From an uncultured Bacilli bacterium (GTDB lineage: Bacteria > Bacillota_I > Bacilli_A > RF39 > UBA660): DNA of 64,000 nt. The notes beneath the pieces were generated by a model. That model saw only the letters and a program-made list of their open reading frames with translations, did no database searches and was not told where the DNA came from. A program made the position numbers and the translations under genes. The DNA is taken from positions 1 through 64,000 of the forward strand of contig CAKOXP010000007.1 in the NCBI GenBank assembly GCA_934130175.1, in the 5' to 3' direction. Positions 54,302 to 62,012 of this stretch are shown here, in pieces (the first letter of the stretch is position 1; the number at the start of each line of letters is the position of its first letter).

Positions 54302-54330
54302 ATTATAGCATACTTATTTATAAAATACAA
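54302..54330 (-). promoter_or_regulatory. SigA promoter of perR-rbr
   Basis: TTGTAT (54325-54330), exactly 17 bases, TATAAT (54302-54307) with TG upstream of the -10 on the minus strand. Confidence 0.82.
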
Positions 54331-54335
54331 GTCTA

Positions 54336-54782
54336 TTAAGAACCAGGTCTTATAGGATTACATTTTTTTGTTAAGGTATTATTATTAGTAGGATAGACTA
54401 TAGCATTGCCCTTATTAACATAAAGTGAAAAATTATATTTAAGTTTACCATTTTCTTTAGTTGCATTTACAAAGGTTTTAGCTTTATCAATAGTTTCACC
54501 TTTATTTCCATTATATGCTTTTATTAAATTTTCATTTACTAAATCATCATATGTTATAACTACACATTGTGAACCTGTTTGATTTCTAACAAATAAATCT
54601 CTATCATATTTATCAACATAAAGTTTTGCACCGTTAACAAGTACCTTTTCATATGATTCGTAAACCGCTTGTCTACCACTTTTTTGTAATTCTGTAATTG
54701 CTGGTAAACTAATAAGTGAAATTACACTTATTATTGCCATCGTAACTATTAACTCTGTTAAAGTAAAACCTTTATTATTCAT
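54336..54782 (-). CDS. Type IV pseudopilin-like protein
   Basis: The product has 148 residues from the ATG at 54782, with AGGTGAA upstream; the GTG at 54791 overlaps that site. The prepilin signal is NKG with cleavage before FTLTELIVTMAIISVISLIS, including the essential Glu at mature position 5. The remainder is a short globular pilin domain with two cysteines (SQC, KKC) and a STNN-type tail. It needs a prepilin peptidase and an assembly ATPase, neither of which is in this window. A role in a pilus, DNA uptake or secretion pseudopilus cannot be decided here. Confidence 0.87.
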   Translation of the reverse strand: MNNKGFTLTELIVTMAIISVISLISLPAITELQKSGRQAVYESYEKVLVNGAKLYVDKYDRDLFVRNQTGSQCVVITYDDLVNENLIKAYNGNKGETIDKAKTFVNATKENGKLKYNFSLYVNKGNAIVYPTNNNTLTKKCNPIRPGS

Positions 54783-54799
54783 ACACTTCACCTATTTTA

Positions 54800-54805
54800 A
54801 TTATA
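54800..54805 (-). promoter_or_regulatory. Extended -10 promoter of the pseudopilin gene
   Basis: TATAAT with TG upstream (TGATATAAT), 18 bases before the ATG at 54782. Confidence 0.5.
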
Positions 54806-54899
54806 TCATATCTGATGAAAAGTGACTTTCTAATTTTAGTATTAATAGTAAATTTACACATGTTTATTTAAATAACATACATTATTATAGGTGAAGTAT

Positions 54900-55121
54900 A
54901 TGAATTTTAATGGTCCTAAACATAAATTTTTTTGTAGATGTAATTACTGCAAACAAAAAAGAAGAAGTAGTCTCTTCTATTTATCATTAATACTAATCTT
55001 TTTAATAATTATTTTTTATCAGGCATTAATCCTTATTTTTATCACTACAAAACTTAATGCTATTTTATTATTCTTTGAATTTATTTTCATTTTCTTCTTG
55101 GTATTTTTCATTCTCTTTTAG
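54900..55121 (+). CDS. Small membrane protein with N-terminal Cys motif
   Basis: The product has 73 residues from the ATG at 54900 with AGGTGAA upstream, nearly the same leader as the divergent pseudopilin gene. A basic, cysteine-bearing start (KHKFFCRCNYCKQKRR) precedes two hydrophobic segments (about 25-42 and 50-72). The CRCNYC pattern could bind a metal. The last 54 bases overlap the 3' end of the ysxE-like gene on the other strand, so this gene is likely but not certain. Confidence 0.55.
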   Translation: MNFNGPKHKFFCRCNYCKQKRRSSLFYLSLILIFLIIIFYQALILIFITTKLNAILLFFEFIFIFFLVFFILF

Positions 55122-55979
55122 AATAAAATCCCTAGTTTTAGAAACATATCTTATTAGTTTATAAGTTTCTGTACAATCTTTTAAATGATGTCTGCTAAAT
55201 TTAATTTTTTCTGGTAATGATATTAATGCTAAAAAAAGTAGATATTCTTCGTTATTATAAAAGAATTTAGATTGGTAAAAATCAAATAAACTTGACATTT
55301 CTAGTTCTAAATAATCACTCTTATAAAAATAAATAAAATCATAAATTGGTATATCTCTTCTACATTTATTCCAGCTAATCAGTTGTTTTTTCTCATCAAC
55401 AAGGAAATGTTCCAAATTTGGTTTTCCATGCAACAAAACTACTCTTTCTTTTGTTTGTTTTATTTTTAACTGATACCACTCATCTAATTTTTCTTTAGAA
55501 TAATTTAGGGATGAATAGATAAGGGATACATTCCTAATTAATAAATATTCTTCTGGAGCCATATAAACTTTTTGTTCAATTATATCTTGTAAGTCATAAT
55601 AATAACGATATAAATTATCTATCTTATTATTTAACTCTTCATATAATTTTTTAGTATCATCTAAAACTACTTTTCTATAAAAAGTAGTTTTATTATGTAG
55701 TAAGCTTAAAACATTAACCAATTCTATTCCTTTTTCATCCTTAGGAATATTCATTTCATCAATATATGGAAATATATCATAGTTATCTACCATTTCTTTA
55801 TCTAGCAAATAATCAAAATGCTTATTATTTAAATATTCATATAAATGATCTTCATTGGGACTATTTTTCTTTAATACAAATTTTCCTTTATCAGTATCAA
55901 TTATTCTTATATTATTCTTTTCTTCATACTTTCTAATATTTAGATCATATTTTGTACTTATTTTCTCTAAACTATTCAT
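55068..55979 (-). CDS. ysxE: YsxE-like spore coat-associated CotS-family (pseudo)kinase
   Basis: The product has 303 residues with the aminoglycoside-phosphotransferase-like kinase fold of the CotS/YsxE family: GKFVLKKNS as the lysine strand and LLHGKPNLEHFLVDEKKQLISWNKCRRD as the catalytic region. In active relatives this reads HGDxxxxN followed by IDW(D/E); here Lys replaces the catalytic Asp and Asn replaces the metal-binding acid, so it is probably inactive as a kinase. In Bacillus subtilis ysxE follows spoVID, exactly as here; the ATG overlaps the spoVID stop by eight bases. A role in spore coat assembly is inferred from this context. Confidence 0.82.
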   Translation of the reverse strand: MNSLEKISTKYDLNIRKYEEKNNIRIIDTDKGKFVLKKNSPNEDHLYEYLNNKHFDYLLDKEMVDNYDIFPYIDEMNIPKDEKGIELVNVLSLLHNKTTFYRKVVLDDTKKLYEELNNKIDNLYRYYYDLQDIIEQKVYMAPEEYLLIRNVSLIYSSLNYSKEKLDEWYQLKIKQTKERVVLLHGKPNLEHFLVDEKKQLISWNKCRRDIPIYDFIYFYKSDYLELEMSSLFDFYQSKFFYNNEEYLLFLALISLPEKIKFSRHHLKDCTETYKLIRYVSKTRDFILKENEKYQEENENKFKE

Positions 55980-56796
55980 TACAATTTGGTATTATTATTT
56001 TAGAACCAATTTCTAAATTACTAAGATCATTGTATTCACTCAATTCTTCTCTTGTAACGTTGTAAGTATCTAGTATTTTTTCGATACTATCTTCTCTTCT
56101 CATAATGTAAACAGAATAGGTTGTAAATGTTTCTTCTGAATTTTCAAATACTTGGAATAAAGAACTAATATTAGTATTCTTATTTTCTTCCATTTCTTCA
56201 CTTTCCTTTTTTTCTATAGTATTTAAGTTTTTATCTAACTCAGCTTCTGGCATACTAATTTCATTTTCTAGTATTTCTTCAGTTAAGTTTTTATCATTAT
56301 TTTTTACAGTTACAGCTTCGTCGATTATTTCTTCTTTTTCTTCGATAATCTTATTATCATCAGTTTTTAAATCACCGTCACATTCTCTGATTAAATCAGA
56401 ATCTGCTTTATCTTTGGTTTCTTTAATCTTTTCTGTTAAAGTTTCTAAATCAGTATCATCTTCTAAAACAATTTCTTCTACCCCTTCTAATAATAAATCA
56501 ATATTACACTTTAAACTATCTTCTGATTCTATTTCATAATTGAAATTGTTAATAGATGTTTTTACACTAGATAAATCAAGTTTCTCAACCAAATCGATTT
56601 CTACTGGAATTTCGTAACTAAAATCTTCTACTATAGTAGAAGCCTCTGTCATTTTATAAGTACCAGAAACAATAAATTTACCTGTTGCATAGCTAGAATT
56701 TTTAAACTCTATTTGATGATCTAAAGAAATTGATGTAATTTCTCCTATCATACTAGGAAAATCTAATTTTTTTTCAAAAGATATTACTTTTTTCAT
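55972..56796 (-). CDS. spoVID: SpoVID-like spore coat assembly protein (SPOCS-like N-terminus, LysM C-terminus)
   Basis: The product has 274 residues from the ATG at 56796 with GAGGAGA upstream; an ATG at 56817 contains that site and lies upstream of the likely transcription start. An N-terminal beta-rich SPOCS/DUF3794-like domain (about 1-120: SFEKKLDFPSMIGEITSISL, ATGKFIVSGTYKMTE, FSYEIPVEIDL) is followed by a Glu/Asp-rich disordered middle and a C-terminal LysM (about 228-271: FTTYSVYIMRREDSIEKILDTYNVTREEL). This is the SpoVID architecture; Bacillus SpoVID is about 575 residues, with a longer middle. It encases the forespore with coat proteins. It is followed by ysxE and preceded by lon and tig, as in Bacillus. 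Confidence 0.87.
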   Translation of the reverse strand: MKKVISFEKKLDFPSMIGEITSISLDHQIEFKNSSYATGKFIVSGTYKMTEASTIVEDFSYEIPVEIDLVEKLDLSSVKTSINNFNYEIESEDSLKCNIDLLLEGVEEIVLEDDTDLETLTEKIKETKDKADSDLIRECDGDLKTDDNKIIEEKEEIIDEAVTVKNNDKNLTEEILENEISMPEAELDKNLNTIEKKESEEMEENKNTNISSLFQVFENSEETFTTYSVYIMRREDSIEKILDTYNVTREELSEYNDLSNLEIGSKIIIPNCNE

Positions 56797-56820
56797 ATTA
56801 ATCTCCTCTACTTTCATTAA

Positions 56821-56848
56821 ATAATATGAAAAAAAAAAGAATTTATTC
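56821..56848 (-). promoter_or_regulatory. Candidate sigma-E type sporulation promoter of spoVID-ysxE
   Basis: GAATAAA (56842-56848), 13 bases, CATATTAT (56821-56828) on the minus strand. This fits KMATATT-N13/14-CATANNNT in most positions. Predicted initiation near 56815 would favour the ATG at 56796. The spacer is a T-run that doubles as the tail of the upstream terminator. Judged by eye only. Confidence 0.45.
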
Positions 56849-56851
56849 TTT
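56829..56851 (-). terminator. Terminator of the lon operon
   Basis: A 6-bp stem AAAGAA / TTCTTT with four-base loop and ten T following on the minus strand, overlapping the stop of the gene at 56850. It separates lon transcription from spoVID. Confidence 0.65.
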
Positions 56852-57491
56852 ATTTAAGTTTTGATAAATTCCTTTTTATTGGTTTCATGAGCATTTTAAT
56901 TTTTGGTTCTTCCTTACTTATTCTGTCAAATTCATTTCTTGTAAGTTCTATACAGTCTGGAAATAATTGATATAATTCTGGCATCATATAGGTAAAAAAT
57001 GAGGTTGATTCTAAAAACTGACGACTATCTATCTCACTTAATTTATTATTACCATCAATTGCTTCTTGAAGTCTCGCAACTACATAGTAATCACCTTGCA
57101 TAGAATCAAATAACATCTTATCTGTGTATGATAAATATCCTCTCATAGATGTTTCACCACCTAAATATTTACTGATAATATCATCTTTATCCTTAGAACA
57201 TTTTAACTGATTTAAACTAACAATATGCTTATTTCTGATATCTCTTTCTTCTTTTGAATCAGCAAATTTTTCGCTAGCCAAGCTGACTATCAATTGTGTC
57301 TTATCAATGAAATCTCGTAGAAAGAAAAACTCAGGATCATTTTCTAACATATTACTTATCGTATCCATAAACTCTACACAATCTTCTTTTTTTTCAAAAC
57401 CAGACACTATTTCATTTGGTGTATTTCCTATCATCAAAGCTCTAAAAAGCAAACAATTTATTTTACTTATTAGCATTTGTAATTCTTCCAT
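56850..57491 (-). CDS. Cytosolic helical protein, unknown function
   Basis: The product has 213 residues, with no membrane segment or signal. It reads as an all-helical protein (for example FMDTISNMLENDPEFFFLRD and TDKMLFDSMQGDYYVVARLQ). I recognise no family. Its ATG shares a base with the lon stop codon (TAATG), so it is co-translated with Lon and may be an adaptor or substrate; that is inference only. In Bacillus this position is held by ysxC, a GTPase, which this protein does not resemble. Confidence 0.78.
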   Translation of the reverse strand: MEELQMLISKINCLLFRALMIGNTPNEIVSGFEKKEDCVEFMDTISNMLENDPEFFFLRDFIDKTQLIVSLASEKFADSKEERDIRNKHIVSLNQLKCSKDKDDIISKYLGGETSMRGYLSYTDKMLFDSMQGDYYVVARLQEAIDGNNKLSEIDSRQFLESTSFFTYMMPELYQLFPDCIELTRNEFDRISKEEPKIKMLMKPIKRNLSKLK

Positions 57492-59791
57492 TATTTCACC
57501 CCAAACACTTCTTTATAAACATCAATGTAATTTGACACTAAAACAAATTTCAAATTAGATTTAATTTCTTCAGGTATTTCATCTAAATCAGGTTCATTTT
57601 GTTTTGGTAAAAATACTTTTTTAATACCGGCACGAGAGGCTCCTAAAACTTTTTCTTTTAACCCTCCAATTGGAAGAACTCTACCTTGAAGAGTTAACTC
57701 CCCTGTCATAGAAATATCACCGGATACAGCTTTATTAGAAAGAACTGATATTAAGGATGTCGCTAAAGCAATACCTGCACTTGGACCTTCTTTATTAACT
57801 GCTCCTTCTGGTAAGTGAATATGTAAATCATTTTCTTCAAATAATTTAAAATCTATCCCAAACTCTTTAGCATTAGCTTTAATATAAGAAAGCGCTATAT
57901 GAGCCGATTCTTGCATCACATCTCCTAAACTTCCAGTTAAAATTAGTTTGCCGTTTCCTTTGTAATAGGTAACTTCTATTGGTAATATATCACCACCAAA
58001 AACAGTATAAGCCATTCCATTAACAACACCGATTTGTTTTTTAGTCTGGTTTTCTAGATATTGGTATTTCTTTTTTCCTAGGAATTCTTCTAGTAAGGTA
58101 GTAGTGATAATATATTGTGCAACATCAAATTCTGTAAGAAGTTTTTTTACTACCTTTCTTAATAATGTTGCGATTAGCCTTTCTAGTTCACGTACCCCTG
58201 CTTCTTTTGTATAATTTCTAATTATAGTTAAAATTGCTTCATCTTCAAAACTAACTTGAAGTTCAGTTAAACCATGTTCTTCTAACTGGCGAGGAATTAA
58301 ATAATTTTTAGCTATATCTAGTTTTTCATATTCTGTATAACTAGAAAGTTCAATTAATTCTAGACGATCTCTTAATTCATAAGGAATTTGTTCTATATAG
58401 TTAGCAGTTGCGATAAACATAACTTTTGACAAATCAAACTCCTCTTCGATATAATGATCTGAAAACTTAGAGTTTTGTTCTGGATCTAATACTTCAAGTA
58501 GACTACTTGCAGGATCACCTTTTATATCCTTAGTCATTTTATCAATTTCATCAATTATAAATACAGGATTAGTAGTACCTGCTTTTCTAATACCTTGAAT
58601 AATACGACCTGGATTTGCTCCTACATAAGTTCTACGATGTCCTATAATTTCAGCTTCATCATTAATTCCACCAACACTTATTTTAGTAACTTTTCTGTTA
58701 ATACTTTTAGCAATTGATAAAGCAAGAGAAGTTTTTCCTACTCCTGGTGGTCCAACTAGACAAATAATTGGACTACGTAAATTATTAGTATTTTGTTTTA
58801 CAGCTAAGTATTCTAAAATTCTTGACTTTACATCATCAAGCCCATAATGAGAGGCATCCAAACTACGTTTTACTTGGCTTAAATCTTCAATATCTTTAGT
58901 AAACTTATGCCAAGGCAAGTTAAGCATCCAGTCTAAATAATCTCTAATTGTACCAAGTTCTGGTGAATTAGAATTAACTGTTTCATATCTACTTATTTCT
59001 TTTTTGATACGTTCTTTTACTTTATTACTACATTTAAGTTTTGAAAGTTTATATTTTAAGTTAGCAACTTCATCTTCTTTAGTATTAACATCACCCAACT
59101 CTTTTTGGATAACTTTGATTTTCTCTCTTAAATAAAACTCTTTTTGACTATCATTTAATTCTTTTTCAACTTGATCTTCAATACTTTTTTCTAAAGCAAT
59201 TACTTTCAAATCTTCATTTATATCTTCCATAATTAGTTTTGATCTAATAATAGGATTTATCTCCAAGATATATCTTTTCTTTTTCTCATACGAAAATGGT
59301 AAGAAAGTTGAAACTAAATCGCATAAACTTCCTAAATCAGTAATTGCTGGTATCTGGGATAAGACAGCATTACTCATATATGGAACATTATTTATATATT
59401 TTTCTATTGCTTTAACTAAAATACTACGATAAGTACTAGCTTCTTCTATATCGTAATTAAGAGGAATATCAGCTAGTTCTGCTTCATAAAAATTATCGTT
59501 ATTAATATATTCTTTTACAATTACTCTTTTAATTCCTGATAGAACTATTCTTGTTTTACCATTAGGTACATCCATCTTTAGTTTTATTTTTCCAACAACA
59601 CCAACATTTGGTAATGATGTTATATTATCAACTTCATTAATAATTGGATTAACGATAAGTATAAGTTGGTTAGATGAAGATTCTGCTACTGAAATAATTT
59701 CTCTATCATTAACACTATCACATTCAATACGTATTTCACTATTAGGAAACAAAACCATATCATGAACAAGTAAGACATTAAGTTTTTCCAA
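57491..59791 (-). CDS. lon: ATP-dependent protease Lon (LonA)
   Basis: The product has 766 residues. It has the N-terminal substrate-binding domain, a coiled coil, the AAA+ module (LVGPPGVGKTSLALSIAKS, PVFIIDEIDKM) and the protease domain with the catalytic Ser in EGPSAGIALATSL and Lys in LPIGGLKEKVLGASRAG. The start is probably TTG at 59791, seven bases after AGGAGG; the GTG at 59797 is only one base from that site. It degrades misfolded and regulatory proteins as a hexamer. It lies between tig and the sporulation genes as in Bacillus. Confidence 0.95.
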   Translation of the reverse strand: MEKLNVLLVHDMVLFPNSEIRIECDSVNDREIISVAESSSNQLILIVNPIINEVDNITSLPNVGVVGKIKLKMDVPNGKTRIVLSGIKRVIVKEYINNDNFYEAELADIPLNYDIEEASTYRSILVKAIEKYINNVPYMSNAVLSQIPAITDLGSLCDLVSTFLPFSYEKKKRYILEINPIIRSKLIMEDINEDLKVIALEKSIEDQVEKELNDSQKEFYLREKIKVIQKELGDVNTKEDEVANLKYKLSKLKCSNKVKERIKKEISRYETVNSNSPELGTIRDYLDWMLNLPWHKFTKDIEDLSQVKRSLDASHYGLDDVKSRILEYLAVKQNTNNLRSPIICLVGPPGVGKTSLALSIAKSINRKVTKISVGGINDEAEIIGHRRTYVGANPGRIIQGIRKAGTTNPVFIIDEIDKMTKDIKGDPASSLLEVLDPEQNSKFSDHYIEEEFDLSKVMFIATANYIEQIPYELRDRLELIELSSYTEYEKLDIAKNYLIPRQLEEHGLTELQVSFEDEAILTIIRNYTKEAGVRELERLIATLLRKVVKKLLTEFDVAQYIITTTLLEEFLGKKKYQYLENQTKKQIGVVNGMAYTVFGGDILPIEVTYYKGNGKLILTGSLGDVMQESAHIALSYIKANAKEFGIDFKLFEENDLHIHLPEGAVNKEGPSAGIALATSLISVLSNKAVSGDISMTGELTLQGRVLPIGGLKEKVLGASRAGIKKVFLPKQNEPDLDEIPEEIKSNLKFVLVSNYIDVYKEVFGVK

Positions 59792-59823
59792 GGTCACACC
59801 TCCTAAAAATGATATTGCTTTTT

Positions 59824-59851
59824 ATTATAAATTATTTTAGAAAAAATTCAA
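59824..59851 (-). promoter_or_regulatory. SigA promoter of lon
   Basis: TTGAAT (59846-59851), 16 bases, TATAAT (59824-59829) on the minus strand, about 32 bases before the start. Confidence 0.72.
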
Positions 59852-59882
59852 GTGAAAAGGCCTATTTTCTTCATTTAATTTC

Positions 59883-59909
59883 AAAAAAAATTCACCCTTT
59901 AAGAGTGAA
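59883..59909 (-). terminator. Terminator of tig
   Basis: The stem TTCACTCTT / AGGGTGAA (one G-T pair) is followed by eight T on the minus strand; it lies seven bases after the tig stop codon. Confidence 0.82.
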
Positions 59910-59915
59910 CTTTTT

Positions 59916-61190
59916 CTACTTATTTAATTCTTTTAATAAATCAATTGTTTTACGCATTTCAAGATCATATTTAATCATATCAATTCCACCAAATTGAGAT
60001 AAGAATTCATCTTTAGCAACTTGATATTTCTTAGCTAATTCTTCAGCTTCTTTTTCTGCTTCTTCTTCTGTTACTTCAATTTTTTCTAATGTCATAATTT
60101 CTTCTAACATTAAACGGTAAAGTACATTAGAGTAAGCTTCTTTTTCTAATTGATTTCTTAAATCTTCCTCAGTTGATTTAGTAAATTGATAATATAAGTC
60201 AAGACTTATTCCTTGCATTCTCATTTGTTCTTCAAAACGTTTCTTTAAGCGATCAATTTCTTCATTAACCATTTCTTCTGGAATATCAACTTCAACATTT
60301 TTAGATACTTCTTCTAAAATTGCATCAATATATTTATTTTCAACATCCATTTCTTTTTGAGCTTTGATTGATTTTTCGATTTCAGCTTCTAATTTTTCTT
60401 TAGAGTCAACTCCTTCAAGTCCTAAATCTTCAAAGAAATCTTCATCTAATTCACGAGCCTCTTTTGTTTTAACTTCGTTAACTTTTACCTTAAATACAAC
60501 AGGAGCTCCTTTTAAGTCTTTAACTCCATAGTCTTCTGGGAAAGTAACATTAATGTCTTTTTCTTCTCCTGCACTCATTCCGATTACTTGTTCTTCAAAT
60601 CCTGGAATAAATGTATGAGAACCGATTTCTAGTGAATAGTTTTCTCCTTTTCCACCATCGAATGTTACTCCATCCTTAAATCCTTCAAAGTCAATAACAG
60701 CGATATCACCATTTTCAACTTTTCCTTCTTTAGTAACTAATTCTGTATATTTTTCTAATACATGAGAAAGTTCATGTTCAATTTCTTCTTTTGTAACTTT
60801 AACTTCTTCTTTTGCTACTTTTAATCCTTTATATTTCTTTACATTAACTTCAGGTTTTGTAATAATCTTAAAAGTAAATTCTACTAATTCATCACTTAAA
60901 TTCTTTAAACTTACATCAGGTTGAACCACTGGAACTAACTTAGATTCTTCCATAGCTTTAGTATAAGCATCTTGTAATACTGTATCAGCTGCTTCTAACC
61001 ACAAAGATTCTTTACCGAAATGCTTTTCATAAATATCTCTAGGTACTTTTCCTTTTCTAAATCCATCGACTTTAGCATCTTTTGATTTTACTTTGAATGC
61101 TTTGTCTAAGGCATTTTTCCATGCTTCTCCATCAATTTTTATTACTACTTCATGTATATTTTTTTTAGTTTCTTCTTTTTTCTTTGCCAT
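59916..61190 (-). CDS. tig: Trigger factor, ribosome-associated chaperone and prolyl isomerase
   Basis: The product has 424 residues. The N-terminal ribosome-binding domain has the signature GFRKGKVPR; the FKBP-type isomerase domain is at about 155-240 (NGDIAVIDFEGFKDGVTFDGG, IPGFEEQVIGMSAGEE); the C-terminal helical chaperone domain follows. It binds nascent chains at the exit tunnel. Start ATG with GGAGGAA upstream. Confidence 0.97.
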   Translation of the reverse strand: MAKKKEETKKNIHEVVIKIDGEAWKNALDKAFKVKSKDAKVDGFRKGKVPRDIYEKHFGKESLWLEAADTVLQDAYTKAMEESKLVPVVQPDVSLKNLSDELVEFTFKIITKPEVNVKKYKGLKVAKEEVKVTKEEIEHELSHVLEKYTELVTKEGKVENGDIAVIDFEGFKDGVTFDGGKGENYSLEIGSHTFIPGFEEQVIGMSAGEEKDINVTFPEDYGVKDLKGAPVVFKVKVNEVKTKEARELDEDFFEDLGLEGVDSKEKLEAEIEKSIKAQKEMDVENKYIDAILEEVSKNVEVDIPEEMVNEEIDRLKKRFEEQMRMQGISLDLYYQFTKSTEEDLRNQLEKEAYSNVLYRLMLEEIMTLEKIEVTEEEAEKEAEELAKKYQVAKDEFLSQFGGIDMIKYDLEMRKTIDLLKELNK

Positions 61191-61212
61191 ATATATTCCT
61201 CCAACACGTTAT

Positions 61213-61241
61213 ATTATAACGTATATTTCTATTTAAAACAA
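61213..61241 (-). promoter_or_regulatory. Promoter of tig
   Basis: TTGTTT (61236-61241), 17 bases, TATAAT (61213-61218) on the minus strand, 22 bases before the ATG. It directly abuts the transposase remnant. Confidence 0.65.
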
Positions 61242-61247
61242 CCAAAA

Positions 61248-61280
61248 TTTTGAAAATTATAAAGTTTTGAAAATTATAAA
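61248..61280. repeat. 16-bp tandem direct repeat at the transposase remnant edge
   Basis: TTTTGAAAATTATAAA occurs at 61248-61263 and 61265-61280. The 17-base period shifts the frame, so the duplication marks or caused the 5' break of the transposase remnant. Confidence 0.8.
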
Positions 61281-61868
61281 AAATCAAATAAAGTTTTTTA
61301 CGTATATGCTGAAAAGAAAAATAATCAATCTACTCTAAATATGATTGAATATGCAGTTAGATATACTGGTAAACCTGCTATTGCTGAATCTAGAATTATA
61401 GACTATGATGGTAAATATGTTACTTTTTGGTATCAAAGACATGAAGATAATAAACTAGTTAAAGAACGTGTTCATATATATGAATTCTTTAAACATCTTA
61501 TTATTCACATTCCCGATGAAAATTTCAAAACTGTACGTTATTATGGTATTTATTCCAAAAAACACAAATTTCATAATAAAATGATTATGTTAATTAAATC
61601 TCAAACTCATAAATTAAGAAATCAACTTAATTCTTGAAGAATGTTGATTATAAAAGATTTCGATATAGGCCATCTAATATGTCCTAAATGTAAAGTGGAA
61701 TTTGAAGTACCACTGGAAATGGTATTAGAATTTGAACAAGAAGATGCTTTTGATGGTCTACCAATTTCTACTCCACCATATACAATCTTTCCTAAATGTC
61801 AACACAATAAATGTGTTCCATTAGACTGTAAATCAAAAAGAGGTTACCACTATAAATACGAAAAATAA
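61263..61868 (+). pseudogene. IS91-family (Y2) transposase remnant with in-frame stop
   Basis: One reading frame runs from about 61263 to 61868. It carries VFYVYAEKKNNQSTLNMIEY, AVRYTGKPAIAESRI, YEFFKHLIIHIPDENFKTVRYYG and, after a TGA at 61635-61637, RMLIIKDFDIGHLICPKCK. These match the C-terminal half of IS91/Y2 transposases, where a Trp stands at the TGA position (WR...CPKC). The N-terminal catalytic part with the tyrosines is missing and no start or binding site is present. It is a dead fragment; part of it (61341-61637) can be read as a 98-residue frame, and 61641-61868 as a 75-residue one. Confidence 0.8.
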
Positions 61869-61968
61869 TTATTTATTTTAATTCAAAATTCATATAATAT
61901 GAGTTGTTTTTGAAGTTGACAAATGTCTACTTCTTTCTGTTCTTAGTAAGGAGAAAATTTCTTAAAAC

Positions 61969-61997
61969 AAAAAAATCAGACCCTATCTTGTCTGATT
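61969..61997 (-). terminator. Terminator of the nrdD-nrdG-dut operon
   Basis: An 8-bp stem AATCAGAC / GTCTGATT followed by a T-run on the minus strand, 15 bases after the dut stop. Confidence 0.88.
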
Positions 61998-62012
61998 ATT
62001 ACAATTTCTTAG

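Noticed and set aside
59791..59797. GTG at 59797 as the start of lon
   Set aside because: It is one base from the AGGAGG site; the TTG at 59791 has the normal spacing of seven.
61635..61637. Reassignment of TGA to Trp in this organism
   Set aside because: TGA ends the GH5 and ABC permease genes, Trp codons in conserved genes such as lon and tig are TGG, and all long frames are intact under the standard code.
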